Of a stretch of 64,000 nt of DNA, positions 54,046-63,013 are shown piece after piece (the stretch's first letter is position 1; each line of letters opens with the position of its first letter). The stretch comes from Hygrocybe punicea. Lineage: Eukaryota; Basidiomycota; Agaricomycetes; Agaricales; Hygrophoraceae. The notes beneath the pieces are model-generated. The model made no database searches. It had not been told where the DNA came from and was given only the letters and a program-made list of their open reading frames with translations. The position numbers were made by a program, and so were the translations under genes. Where the stretch lies: contig OY744470.1 of assembly GCA_963556145.1 (NCBI GenBank), positions 1,984,001 through 2,048,000 on the forward strand, given 5' to 3'.

Positions 54046-57000
54046 TTAATCGTCGTCGGGTGAGGAGTCTATAGAGGGCGGGTACGTCGGGTCATCAAGA
54101 TCGTTTGAATCGGTATCGTCGGCATCGGGGTATTGTAAGAAGTCGTCCAACGGTATCGATATTTTTGAGCGGGCATGGTAGGGTACGACTCGGAAAGCGG
54201 CAAATCGAGATTTAGAAACTGCACCGTCGAGTTCGGCGAGTATGTAGGATCCGCCTTCTGTTTTCCTGACGACAACCATGGGTCCAAAGTACCACGGTTT
54301 TGCTTTACGATCGAGAGACATTTTGATACGTGAATTTTGGACGAGAACGAGGTTACCGGGTTCGAAGTCGTAAACTTTGATCGTGTTGGCGTATTTCTGC
54401 TCGAATTGCCGGGCGGACACGAGCCGAGATTTGGTAAGCTTTTTTTTGACCCGATCGAGGTCGGCTTCTCGTTTATGAAGTTGTCGGGCGCGGATGACTA
54501 TGAGGTCGGTCGTAGACATCGTATCTTGCGTTGGAACCATGTACGTAGCTTCGGCAAAATCGAATGGAAAAAGCGGTTCTACTCCGTGTGCGATGTAGTA
54601 GGACGAGTATCCGAGGCTTTTGTGTGTCGTGACCCGTTCGGCCCAAAATACGGAGTGGGTTACGGTGTGCCATTTCTTTTCATCTCCATCACAACTTTTC
54701 ATAATGGCCTCCCGGACATCTAGGTGGCGACGCTCAACGGGTCCGTTCGCTTGTGAGTTATAGGGCGAAATGCGGATGTGCCGGATACCGTAGTGGGAGG
54801 CGAGATAGTCGAGCGCTTCTACGAACGGCTTGCCGTTGTCGGTGACGATTTCTTCGAGAGCGCCCCAACGGCATAAGATGTCTTCGAACAAGAACGAGCC
54901 GATGATGGAGCCGGTCTCGCGGCGTAACATGCGGAACTCAGGGTAGGCGGACAGGGAGCAACGGGCTTGGACGATGTATCGATAGCCGCCAGATCGTGGC
55001 ATAAACATTGTGTCGACATACGCTTTACGAAATAGTGAGGCCGGTGTAGCGACGGTGGGCGGAATATGATGATAACGCATTTGCCGTACTTGGCACTGAT
55101 GGCAAGACTGGACGTACCACTTAACGTCGTGGTCGAGGTGCGGCCACCAGAAACGATCGAGTAGCCGAGCGCGGATGGAGAATATACCTTTGTGGCCGAG
55201 AGAGTCGTGAGCGTCTTTGAGTAACTGAAGCCGGCGGTCGGGCGGTATGACGAGTTTGTGTTTTCCGTGACGGTCTTTGCGCCAAAGCTTGTTATCGGTG
55301 ACGAAGAATTCAAGGGCGTATCGTAAGAACAGATGGTATTCTTCGTCCGTGAAGTTCGCGGGTCGGGTTAGATCTCGTAACCAAGTCTCGACAAGGGCAA
55401 GACGAACGTCGGCCGCGCAGGCTTTATCGGATCGCGGTATGTCAGAAACGGCTTCCTGATTTGTGTAGACGAGGATGGCCGGTAATTCTTGGAGTCGGTC
55501 GGCTGTGGCACGGCAGCGGCCGCATACGGCAATCGGCTTAGACGGTATGGGGACGGGTCGGTAGTTGACGACTTCCATAAAGAAACCGTAGGAGTGATCG
55601 AGCCAATCGTCGGAGTCGTTGATCTCCTCGGGGTCTTCTGCAGCGCGGGGGCGTCGGGAGAGTCCGTCGGGTGCACCGTGTGCGGAAGCGGGTATGTGAA
55701 CGAGTCTAAAGTCAAATAAGAGCACGCCGGCTATCCATCGGTTGATCGTAGCATTGGGCTGAATGTCGGGGTTGTTGAGCATCCCTTTTATGTACTTCGC
55801 GTCGACTTCAACGGTGAGGTTGCGGACGCCGATAATGAAAATCCGATAGGCGCGGAGGGCCCTGAAGAGACCGTAAAGCTCGAGCTTGGACTGAGAGTAT
55901 CGGGCTTCGCGTTCGTTCCACGATATTGAACCAAAACGATTCGGATAGCGCTTTCCGTCGGCGCGGATTTGCATAAGAAAGAAGCCGACTCCAAGAACAG
56001 ATGAATCGACGGCGAGAATCACTTCCCATTCACGCGTGTAGTCGATAGCGCGCAGCGCTGGCGACGTAATGACGGCGTTTTTGAGGTAGTCGACGGCGGT
56101 CTCTTCTTCTTCACCAAATTCGAAGGGTATACCTTTGCCGGTAAGACGGACGAGGGGTTGGGAGTGGAGCGAGAAGTCCTTGATAAAAATACGCAAGACG
56201 CCGCAGATACCGAGAAAGGCGCGAACTTCGGTGAGGTTGGTCGGCAGTGGCCAATCGCGAATCTTCTGTACTTTGGAGTCGTCGGCTACTCTTCCTTCGT
56301 ATGTGCATCGGTGGCCAACAACGATGACTGAGGGTCGACACAACTCGAGTTTTTTGCCGTTGAAGGTACCGCCGACATAGCGGAAACGCTGGATGACGCG
56401 GTTGACACCTTGGAAGTGCTCCCAAATGAAACGTCGGATTGCCGGGTTCTCGGGTATAGTCTCGTAGGTACCGTCGGGTTGCTCGTAGCGGGTTGGAGGC
56501 CCTTTGACGGGAATATCGTCCATATACGGAACAGCAAGATGAGGGATTTCGTCACGGAGGATGTACGTGGAGTCACCGTGTAGGATCTGCGGGGAATTTG
56601 TGTATCCCATAGCAATCCGCGTAAGTCGAAGCGTTCCGAGTGGAGACTGAAAGGTCATATAGTCCCGAGACGAGGGGTGGATGAGGCGTTGGTCGAAAGA
56701 GACGAAGAGGTCGAAGGAAGCGTAGCAAGAGTGGCCACCAAAGGCCTTGGCCAAGTGCTCGGTCATGGGCGGTACGGCGGGATCGCGGATAGTGACGGCG
56801 TTAAGCGGCTGTAGATCGTGGACGATTCGAAGAGACTTCCCGTCCTTTTTCAAAACGCAGAACCAGCGGGAGCGATATGACGAATTCGAGGGTTCATAGG
56901 TACCGGCGTTAATTTTGTCTTTGATGATGCCAATGACTTCGTTAAGGATGCCGGGTGGGATTGGGATATTGCGATGGACCCACGGGTCGTGCGGTACGGT

Positions 57001-57594
57001 GGGAATGTGGATCGGCGGGAAGTAGTCCGTATTGAACTGGCCTTTCTCGGATTCGTTCCAGGCGAAGGCGGCTTCTTGCGTTTTGATGATATGGTGGCCG
57101 AGTTTTTCTTCCTCAGGCCAAAGGAATCCATCTGGGTTCATCGGCATCGCGTCGTGTCGTTCCTGGGTATAGCGGGTGCCGGGTGTAAAGTCGGGCGGGT
57201 GAGTCGGGAGCGTGGGTAAATCGGCTAGCGGGTCGCCGGTGATCTCGCGTATGATACGGTATTCGTCGGGGAGAGTGGTAGAAATTGGGCGGATACGATC
57301 AGCTACCTTCTTATACTTTTTCTTGGTAACGACTCCTTTTAGGTCCCTGGTAGGGGGGGTGGTATACGAGATATAAGTAGCGTGTTCAGTAGAGGCTTTG
57401 TTACAAATATTCGAAGAAGAAATATGTGACACAGGAGCGGAGACGGAACAAGATGAAGGAAGGGTATCGGTAGTACGTAGCTGATTTTGTACATCGGTCA
57501 ACAATGAAATGTACTGGGCGGCAGTCCGAGGCTGAGACGAAGAGAAATCTAAATCGATAGAAAAACATAAGTCCTCTTCTAGGGGAAACGACAA
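54046..57594 (-). CDS. Ty3/gypsy Pol: RT, RNase H, integrase
   Basis: One open frame of at least 1,182 residues; it stays open a little upstream of 57594, where no ATG is present, so it is probably reached from gag-protease by frameshift. RT: WFCVLKKDGKSLRIVHDLQ, ...LTRIAMGYTNSPQ and the active site VPYMDDIPV. RNase H: VILAVDSSVLGVGFFLMQ, SKLELYGL. Integrase: zinc part HDSLGHKG...CHQCQ, core Asp in AYVDTMF, Asp in VTDNGKPF and Glu in NGPVERRH. C-terminal part FEPGNLVLVQNS...KPWYFGPMVVVRKT is the usual GPY/F module. No chromodomain. All catalytic residues present. Confidence 0.93.
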   Translation of the reverse strand: MSFPLEEDLCFSIDLDFSSSQPRTAAQYISLLTDVQNQLRTTDTLPSSCSVSAPVSHISSSNICNKASTEHATYISYTTPPTRDLKGVVTKKKYKKVADRIRPISTTLPDEYRIIREITGDPLADLPTLPTHPPDFTPGTRYTQERHDAMPMNPDGFLWPEEEKLGHHIIKTQEAAFAWNESEKGQFNTDYFPPIHIPTVPHDPWVHRNIPIPPGILNEVIGIIKDKINAGTYEPSNSSYRSRWFCVLKKDGKSLRIVHDLQPLNAVTIRDPAVPPMTEHLAKAFGGHSCYASFDLFVSFDQRLIHPSSRDYMTFQSPLGTLRLTRIAMGYTNSPQILHGDSTYILRDEIPHLAVPYMDDIPVKGPPTRYEQPDGTYETIPENPAIRRFIWEHFQGVNRVIQRFRYVGGTFNGKKLELCRPSVIVVGHRCTYEGRVADDSKVQKIRDWPLPTNLTEVRAFLGICGVLRIFIKDFSLHSQPLVRLTGKGIPFEFGEEEETAVDYLKNAVITSPALRAIDYTREWEVILAVDSSVLGVGFFLMQIRADGKRYPNRFGSISWNEREARYSQSKLELYGLFRALRAYRIFIIGVRNLTVEVDAKYIKGMLNNPDIQPNATINRWIAGVLLFDFRLVHIPASAHGAPDGLSRRPRAAEDPEEINDSDDWLDHSYGFFMEVVNYRPVPIPSKPIAVCGRCRATADRLQELPAILVYTNQEAVSDIPRSDKACAADVRLALVETWLRDLTRPANFTDEEYHLFLRYALEFFVTDNKLWRKDRHGKHKLVIPPDRRLQLLKDAHDSLGHKGIFSIRARLLDRFWWPHLDHDVKWYVQSCHQCQVRQMRYHHIPPTVATPASLFRKAYVDTMFMPRSGGYRYIVQARCSLSAYPEFRMLRRETGSIIGSFLFEDILCRWGALEEIVTDNGKPFVEALDYLASHYGIRHIRISPYNSQANGPVERRHLDVREAIMKSCDGDEKKWHTVTHSVFWAERVTTHKSLGYSSYYIAHGVEPLFPFDFAEATYMVPTQDTMSTTDLIVIRARQLHKREADLDRVKKKLTKSRLVSARQFEQKYANTIKVYDFEPGNLVLVQNSRIKMSLDRKAKPWYFGPMVVVRKTEGGSYILAELDGAVSKSRFAAFRVVPYHARSKISIPLDDFLQYPDADDTDSNDLDDPTYPPSIDSSPDDD

Positions 57595-57695
57595 AAGGGA
57601 AGCATAGTTCGTGGTATAGGTGTGGTCGCTTTCGAGTGGCGGCTTCTCATCTCCTGGTGCGTCCTTCCCGAGAGGTATCTCCGGGTCCTCGACTT

Positions 57696-58472
57696 CTAAA
57701 AATCCGGCTTTCCGGTGTCGGACCGCTCTCGTCGGTTCTTTTGGTTGTGCTCAATGGTGGGCAAGGTGACGACGGCGCCGGTGTTTGGATCCGTGATTGT
57801 GACTTGTTGTTCTCCGTTTTTATAATCCTTCGTAAGGGCCTCGGAAAGCGTGAAGAACGGGCGGCCGATGAGGATTTTGTAGGGGGCGTCGTCGATGACT
57901 TGGACTTGGAGGAAAAGATCGACGTCGCCAAAAGTGAATTTTAGGTTGGCGATCCGGCCGAGGGTGTCGTTGTCGCTTTTATTTGCCGACTGCATCCGCA
58001 TCTTCATATTTTGGAGGCCGTAACCGAGTTTCTCCCAAATATCGCGCCGCATGCCGATGATCATGGAACCGTTGTCGAGGACGCACTCGAATACGAATTT
58101 GCCGTTGATGAGCGGGTAGACCGCACAGAGAGGGACTGAGTCGCGGCCAACGACGAGTGGGACGTTTTCCTGACAGTGTTGACAAGCGCGAGTGGGGATT
58201 TCGGGTGCGTGAAAATGGAAGACCTCGACGTTGTTACTCTTGGCGGTGACCTTTTTCGACGTAGTGAGGTCCTTCATGTGATGGCGGGCGTCGGACGACA
58301 TGGCTAAAAGTTCTCGCTGCAAAATGCAGATTTGAGAATCGAGCGCGCGGTCGATGACGGATTTGGTGATACCGGGATCTTCGATGGGGGCTTGGTAGCG
58401 GTATTTGGGGTGTGATGCGGGAAGGTTCTGGGGAGTGCGCGGTACAAGGGCGGTTGGCTCGGTCGGCCACAT
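57696..58472 (-). CDS. Ty3/gypsy aspartic protease
   Basis: 258 residues from the first ATG; the frame is open upstream into the end of gag (reading INEQPITIVPPSN), so it is likely fused to gag by a -1 shift. The retropepsin core is CVLDNGSMIIGM, with D-N-G-S where D-S/T-G is usual; then LKFTFGDVDLFLQVQVID and ILIGRPFFTL. The Asn at the second position is odd and worth noting, but the element family may normally have it. The end (NGEQQVTITDPNTG) leads to a stop 102 bp before the first pol residue counted above. Confidence 0.85.
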   Translation of the reverse strand: MWPTEPTALVPRTPQNLPASHPKYRYQAPIEDPGITKSVIDRALDSQICILQRELLAMSSDARHHMKDLTTSKKVTAKSNNVEVFHFHAPEIPTRACQHCQENVPLVVGRDSVPLCAVYPLINGKFVFECVLDNGSMIIGMRRDIWEKLGYGLQNMKMRMQSANKSDNDTLGRIANLKFTFGDVDLFLQVQVIDDAPYKILIGRPFFTLSEALTKDYKNGEQQVTITDPNTGAVVTLPTIEHNQKNRRERSDTGKPDF

Positions 58473-58486
58473 GTTCGAAGGGGGGA

Positions 58487-59788
58487 CTATGGTGATCGGC
58501 TGCTCGTTGATAGGTCTGGCCGTTTTCTCGGCGGGTTTCGCGGCGGGGACGGACGTGGAAGTGGCGGGCAGATTGGGAAACGTTTCTCTAGACTTGCCTT
58601 GTCGTCGTCGATGTCGGACGTCGTGGACTGAAAGATGTCGGCGTACTCGGTGGTGACCTCTGGTTCGTAGGTGGGTACTTCGATGGCGGAGACGAAGTTA
58701 GCTTTGACATGAGGCGGCGGGTCGCGTTGGAACGGTTCTGTGGGGTTACAGGCAGGGGGAGCGCAGTTGCCGGGGTTCTGTGCGTGCCACGCGTCGAAGC
58801 GTTCCCTCATATTTTTGCCGACGATAGCCTTTGGAAGATACATTCCGTTAGGCAACACGATGCAGCCGTGCTCGTTCTTGCGGCATATCCCGTCTCGAGT
58901 GTACTGCTCGCAAATAGGACAATCGCGTATACGATGGAACGGGTCGTCGCAAAAGAGGCAGTTGAAGTTGGTGAAACCCTGTCCCACGGTGGTCGGCTTG
59001 GCCCTATTTGCACACGGCTTTGGGGGGTTGTTGCGTTCGGTGAGGGCTTGCGTGAGGACGGCGAGTTGTTGCGAAACGAGACGAAATAGGTCGGATACGT
59101 TAGGTTCGACCGGTTCCGCTTTAGGAATGACCGGGTCATAGCGAGCGGGTGGCGGGTAGCGGGTGGCGGGTTCTATTGGAGTCGAGTACCGGATGGCGGC
59201 AGGCGACGTTGACGATAGACGAGAGACGGTGGACGGTTCGGCCGCAGTTCCGGCCAGCAGGAAGTGGGCGCAATTGTGGAAGTCCTGGAAGTCGTAAGGG
59301 TCGCTATGGAAATGGTTTGGTTTTTGGTACTGCAGACGGGTTTTGATGTCCTTTTTAAGCTCGACATGGAAGCCGTTCTCGTACGCGATGTTGCGTTCTC
59401 GAGGAGAGATTCGAAAGAGGAATCCCGAGATCCGAATGAACTCGCAGTAATATGAGCCAAGTTCGGCGCGGGTACGGATACCGTAAGCGGTTTGGGTGTG
59501 CGTAAGACGGTCGAGATCCGCCATAGTGTACCGGTGATTGTCTTCCGTGCCCGGGTATAGCACGAGTACGCTCCTTTTGAATGCGGCATAATCGACGCCG
59601 GTCGCGCTAGGTAAACTTGCCCAAAGCTCGTAGTCGCTAAGCGACGCGTAGCGCAGACTATGCTTAATGCGTCCTGCGTCGTCGAGAGCGGCATCGGCAG
59701 CAAGTATCTCGACTTCTTCGAAGAAGCGGTTTAAATTGAGCGGGTTCCCGTCGAAGGTCGGGGCCGTGGAGTGACTGCGAGCGGGCAT
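58487..59788 (-). CDS. Ty3/gypsy Gag
   Basis: 433 residues from ATG 59788. Capsid-type helices (TFDGNPLNLNRFFEEVEIL, YTMADLDRLT) and one zinc knuckle CLFCDDPFHRIRDC (C-x2-C-x4-H-x4-C) followed by a second Cys group (CPICEQYTRDGICRK). The last ~35 residues are Pro/Arg-rich and overlap the protease frame, whose reading of the same DNA (PAAKPAEKTARPINEQPITI) looks more protein-like. This suggests the shift to protease happens before the gag stop. Confidence 0.88.
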   Translation of the reverse strand: MPARSHSTAPTFDGNPLNLNRFFEEVEILAADAALDDAGRIKHSLRYASLSDYELWASLPSATGVDYAAFKRSVLVLYPGTEDNHRYTMADLDRLTHTQTAYGIRTRAELGSYYCEFIRISGFLFRISPRERNIAYENGFHVELKKDIKTRLQYQKPNHFHSDPYDFQDFHNCAHFLLAGTAAEPSTVSRLSSTSPAAIRYSTPIEPATRYPPPARYDPVIPKAEPVEPNVSDLFRLVSQQLAVLTQALTERNNPPKPCANRAKPTTVGQGFTNFNCLFCDDPFHRIRDCPICEQYTRDGICRKNEHGCIVLPNGMYLPKAIVGKNMRERFDAWHAQNPGNCAPPACNPTEPFQRDPPPHVKANFVSAIEVPTYEPEVTTEYADIFQSTTSDIDDDKASLEKRFPICPPLPRPSPPRNPPRKRPDLSTSSRSP

Positions 59789-59791
59789 TTG

Positions 59792-60073
59792 TCATGGAGT
59801 AACATGGGGAGCGGTAACGTGGGGAGCGGTCGAGGATCCAGAGGTCAAAGTCATTGTGGGTGGAAGGAGCTGAGATGTCGATGAAGCGGTTGTCGGGTGT
59901 GCGATGAGCAGGTCGGGTAACGTGGACGATGACGGCGTAGGCGAAGACGATGACGGGGATGATGACGGCGTAGGCGATGACGATGACGGGGACGATGACG
60001 ATGACGGATTTTTCGATGTCGAGAGCGAAGACGGAGACGATGACGATGACGGAGTTTTCGATGTCGAGAGCAA
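59792..60073 (-). CDS. Ser/Pro-rich leader frame of the gypsy element
   Basis: 93 codons of (S/P)-rich sequence ending just before gag; underlying DNA is an interrupted GATGACGATGACG repeat (59920-60090). Could be an upstream frame that tunes gag translation or simply a repeat by-product; low confidence as a protein. Confidence 0.25.
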   Translation of the reverse strand: MLSTSKTPSSSSSPSSLSTSKNPSSSSSPSSSSPTPSSSPSSSSPTPSSSTLPDLLIAHPTTASSTSQLLPPTMTLTSGSSTAPHVTAPHVTP

Positions 60074-60413
60074 AGACGTGGACGGGGGTTCTAACGAGGT
60101 CGAAGTCGGGGATGTAGGCGATGCGGGTGTCGAACTGAGATCGGATGAGTCGGGTGTGATGGTAATTATCGGTATATCGACCGATTCGAGACCGTTGGAT
60201 GAAAGATATAGGGGGGTGTTTGACCCTGAGACGAGCGGGAGGTTGTTATGTCGAGCGAGGTGGTCGGGTACTAGCTGGAAGAAGTCGTCGTTGATTGTCG
60301 GGTCGAAGGCGGCTAAAGAGAGTTCTTGTTGAAGAGTTCTTCGAGGAAGATCTCAAAGACGACGGTCAGAGGGAGGGGTACAGGAAGAGGAAGCTATGGT
60401 GGTGCTAGACTAT

Positions 60414-60433
60414 TCCTCGCGGTGGGCTCCAGA
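60414..60433 (-). other. Primer-binding site of the gypsy element
   Basis: On the minus strand the 5' LTR ends ...CTTTACA and is followed by TC then TGGAGCCCACCGCGAGG, a TGG-starting site as expected for tRNA priming. The tRNA was not identified. Confidence 0.6.
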
Positions 60434-61208
60434 TGTAAAGGCGAGGTCGGGGTGGCTGCGGAATAATAATCCTAAGCCTGTGGGGTCAGCGTAGAAGTGA
60501 CTAGGAATAGTCTAACAAGCTTCAGTAAGATAATAGGATATAAAAAGTAAGAAGCCGCCGAGTAAACTATTGAAATCTATCGAGACCGATCGAAGCCAAC
60601 GATGTCGGGTACGGCGGGTCGGGTGTCGGGTGACGAGAAACGTAGAGATAAAGGCGGTAGAACGACGGGGAGGGCGTCGAGGAATCCGACAAGCAATGTG
60701 TGCGATGGAATTTACTGAGAGACTAATTCTCAGAGAGAGGAAATGGGGGAACTGGTTTCTTATTTTGAGACGGCGCTTGGGCACCGTTTTTATACTACAA
60801 ATTTCTGTACCTAGATTCGGACGAGAGTCCTCGGCCGATGAGAGGAGACAAAGGAGAATAAAAATGGGGAAGTAGGAAGAGCGTTGCGAGGCGACGATGA
60901 CAGGGAAAATGGGTGGAAGATATAAAAAACCGTAAAAGATGCAAAATACTTTACTATATCCCCATAAGGGAGACGCTAGGCGTGAATAAGGCAAGTCCGA
61001 TGTCGGGATCCCAGTCCGATGAGATCTATCTTTGATATTTGAAGTTCCGCGAGTTTAGGAGATAGACCGACCAGGTACGTGAGCGGCCGTGCTAGTCGGT
61101 ATGCATCGGGTTGCGTCGGGTTCGAACGTAGATTGCTAGAGATGTCGGGTTCGAGCGGATTCGCTAGATATCGATGTTACGGCCTCAGAGGGTCGAGGAC
61201 CCTCTACA
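60434..61208 (-). repeat. Gypsy LTR, 5' copy
   Basis: 775 bp, matches 51477-52270 apart from short indels in tandem GACGAAGCC and GGGTTGCGTC units. Confidence 0.9.
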
Positions 61209-62711
61209 TCGGATGGTGTCCCATTGCTTGGTACCACAATAAAACCCGCAAAGCAACTTGGCTCTGAAGTTGAGGTGAAGGTGTGGCTGGATAGTGTCGT
61301 CGCCATCTATGCTCAACGATCAGGTATCTCTTTATCGGCTGGAAGTGCTGCAGGGGGCACCGGTGGTGCTGGATCAGGAACCACCATGAATGGTAAAGAA
61401 TTCCTGAAGTTCCAGGCCAAGCAAGAACAATTTGCGGCTCAGCATGTCAAGCTGTACATGCACTATCTCAAACATGACTCTCGTTCTGGTGAAATTGTGT
61501 TTGATAAAGAGAAGGCCAATTCAGCTGCTCTCCAGGCAAGGTAGGACAGCATTGCCAGAGAGCATGGCGACACATACATTGATGGTATTCAGCCGATAGT
61601 TGATCCCCTTAAAGCACATCATTTCGACTCCTCATGGAATTAGGCCCGTCAAGACACCTTACTCATGTATTACGACATCATTTTTGGACGACTCGCCACC
61701 ATAGATCGTGATATTACTGCGCATGCTATCTCTCTTCTCAACCGCGCCGACTCCGAGCTACTCAAGTACATGCAGTACAACATTGGCCAGTGTGATGAAA
61801 AGCGGGGCAAAAACTACAAACTTGCCAAAGAGTTCGACCAGCAACTCCTTGAGAACACTCGAGAGGTCATCGACAAGCTGCCTGTATATAAGAATGGTAA
61901 GCTGCTGCCTAATGTCCACGTCATCTATGTTTTCATATGATTTCTTTTCCAAGTAACTTTCCCTATGGGGCCTCACACTGAAGTCACAGCCAAGGGTGAT
62001 ATAGTATACTCCAAGGTCGTTCGAGAGAATGTCTGCAAACTGGAGGCCTACGTGGAATAAATGGCAAGTGGTGACACTGTCTCAGGCACTGTAAATATCC
62101 AGAAAGTTCAGGACGACGTTCTCAAGCTCTGGACAGTTGTGAAATCGCAACTGGGCATCAGCCTAGGGCAAAAGAATCGTATCAAGGCACTTTACGAGGG
62201 CATAGTCCGTTCTCTTCAAAAGGGTCCTGACTCATAGTTGCGTTTGAGCATGGAACCGTTGGTCCTCATCTCAATTCCTTTGCCCTCAGATTACCAGTGT
62301 TGTGTCTATCTCCACCGACAAAATTCCTCTTTTTCATTTGAAACGCAAAGTCGGCACGAATTGGGAGTACAGTAATAACTTGACCAGTGTCTACTTGGAT
62401 ATCCTTCATGAGATCGCTACTTCCGGCACCACATTCAAGGACATGAACACTCTCTTGACTGGTGTTGGGAAAGGCTCCATTGGCATAGAAATCCTGAAAA
62501 GTCTTCTGTCTGGGGTAGTTAATGGCACGGGTAACCCCCGGGTACAACTGGGTGTACCCGTACCCATACCTGGCTTTACCCGTACCCGTGGCGACGGGTA
62601 CGGGTTCTGGTGGGTATGGGTATGGGTACACCTAGTTACCTGGGGGTATCCCACCACAATGTGGTGGGGTGCTGGTGAGGTGTCACCGGTGAGGTCTCGA
62701 ACCCCCTGCAA

Positions 62712-62764
62712 CCTCGCGAATGCAGCCCAATGTCAATTGACATTGGGGTTGCGTACTCGCGAGG
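62712..62764. repeat. CTCGCGA hairpin, unit 1
   Basis: CCTCGCGAATGCAGCCCAAT...TCAATTGA...GTACTCGCGAGG; long stem with AATT centre. Confidence 0.82.
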
Positions 62765-62860
62765 TGTTGGCCAGGGGGGCGGGGACCTGGGCACTGGTGC
62801 CAGGAACCTCGCACACCGTACCCGTTATCGGCGGGTACCCACCACATTCCATCCTAAGTA

Positions 62861-62914
62861 CCTCGCGAACAACGGGGGTGCATCAATTGATGCGCTCCGT
62901 TTGTTTTCGCGAGG
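62861..62914. repeat. CTCGCGA hairpin, unit 2
   Basis: CCTCGCGAACAACGG...GCATCAATTGATGC...TTTTCGCGAGG; followed by TTGGATGGGGCTGGGGA as is unit 3. Confidence 0.82.
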
Positions 62915-62961
62915 TTGGATGGGGCTGGGGAGTTTCCATGGGCGTCCGCGCGTGCTCACTA

Positions 62962-63013
62962 CCTCGCAAACAATGGGGGCACGTCAATTGACGCGCTCCG
63001 TCTTTTCGCGAGG
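62962..63013. repeat. CTCGCGA hairpin, unit 3
   Basis: CCTCGCAAACAATGG...ACGTCAATTGACG...TTTTCGCGAGG; 101 bp after unit 2 and clearly a tandem copy of it. Confidence 0.82.

Larger units (their letters stand above)
51477..61208 (-). mobile_element. Ty3/gypsy LTR retrotransposon with an extra antisense gene
   Basis: LTRs 51477-52270 (3') and 60434-61208 (5') start TGTAAAGGCGAGG and end CCCTCTACA on the plus strand. Gag, protease and pol lie on the minus strand in that order. On the plus strand between pol and the 3' LTR is a separate three-exon gene. The LTRs differ by a few short indels, for example loss of one GACGAAGCC unit and one GGGTTGCGTC unit in the right LTR. Target duplication is imperfect at best (ACGA/TCGG). 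Pol is intact, so the element may be a fairly young insertion. Confidence 0.92.

Noticed and set aside
59904..60332. Plus-strand Asp/Gly-rich 142-codon frame
   Set aside because: Readout of the GATGACGATGACG repeat antisense to the gypsy leader.
51477..61208. A clean 5-bp target duplication for the gypsy element
   Set aside because: Flanks read ACGA and TCGG; only CG is shared with certainty, so I do not claim one.
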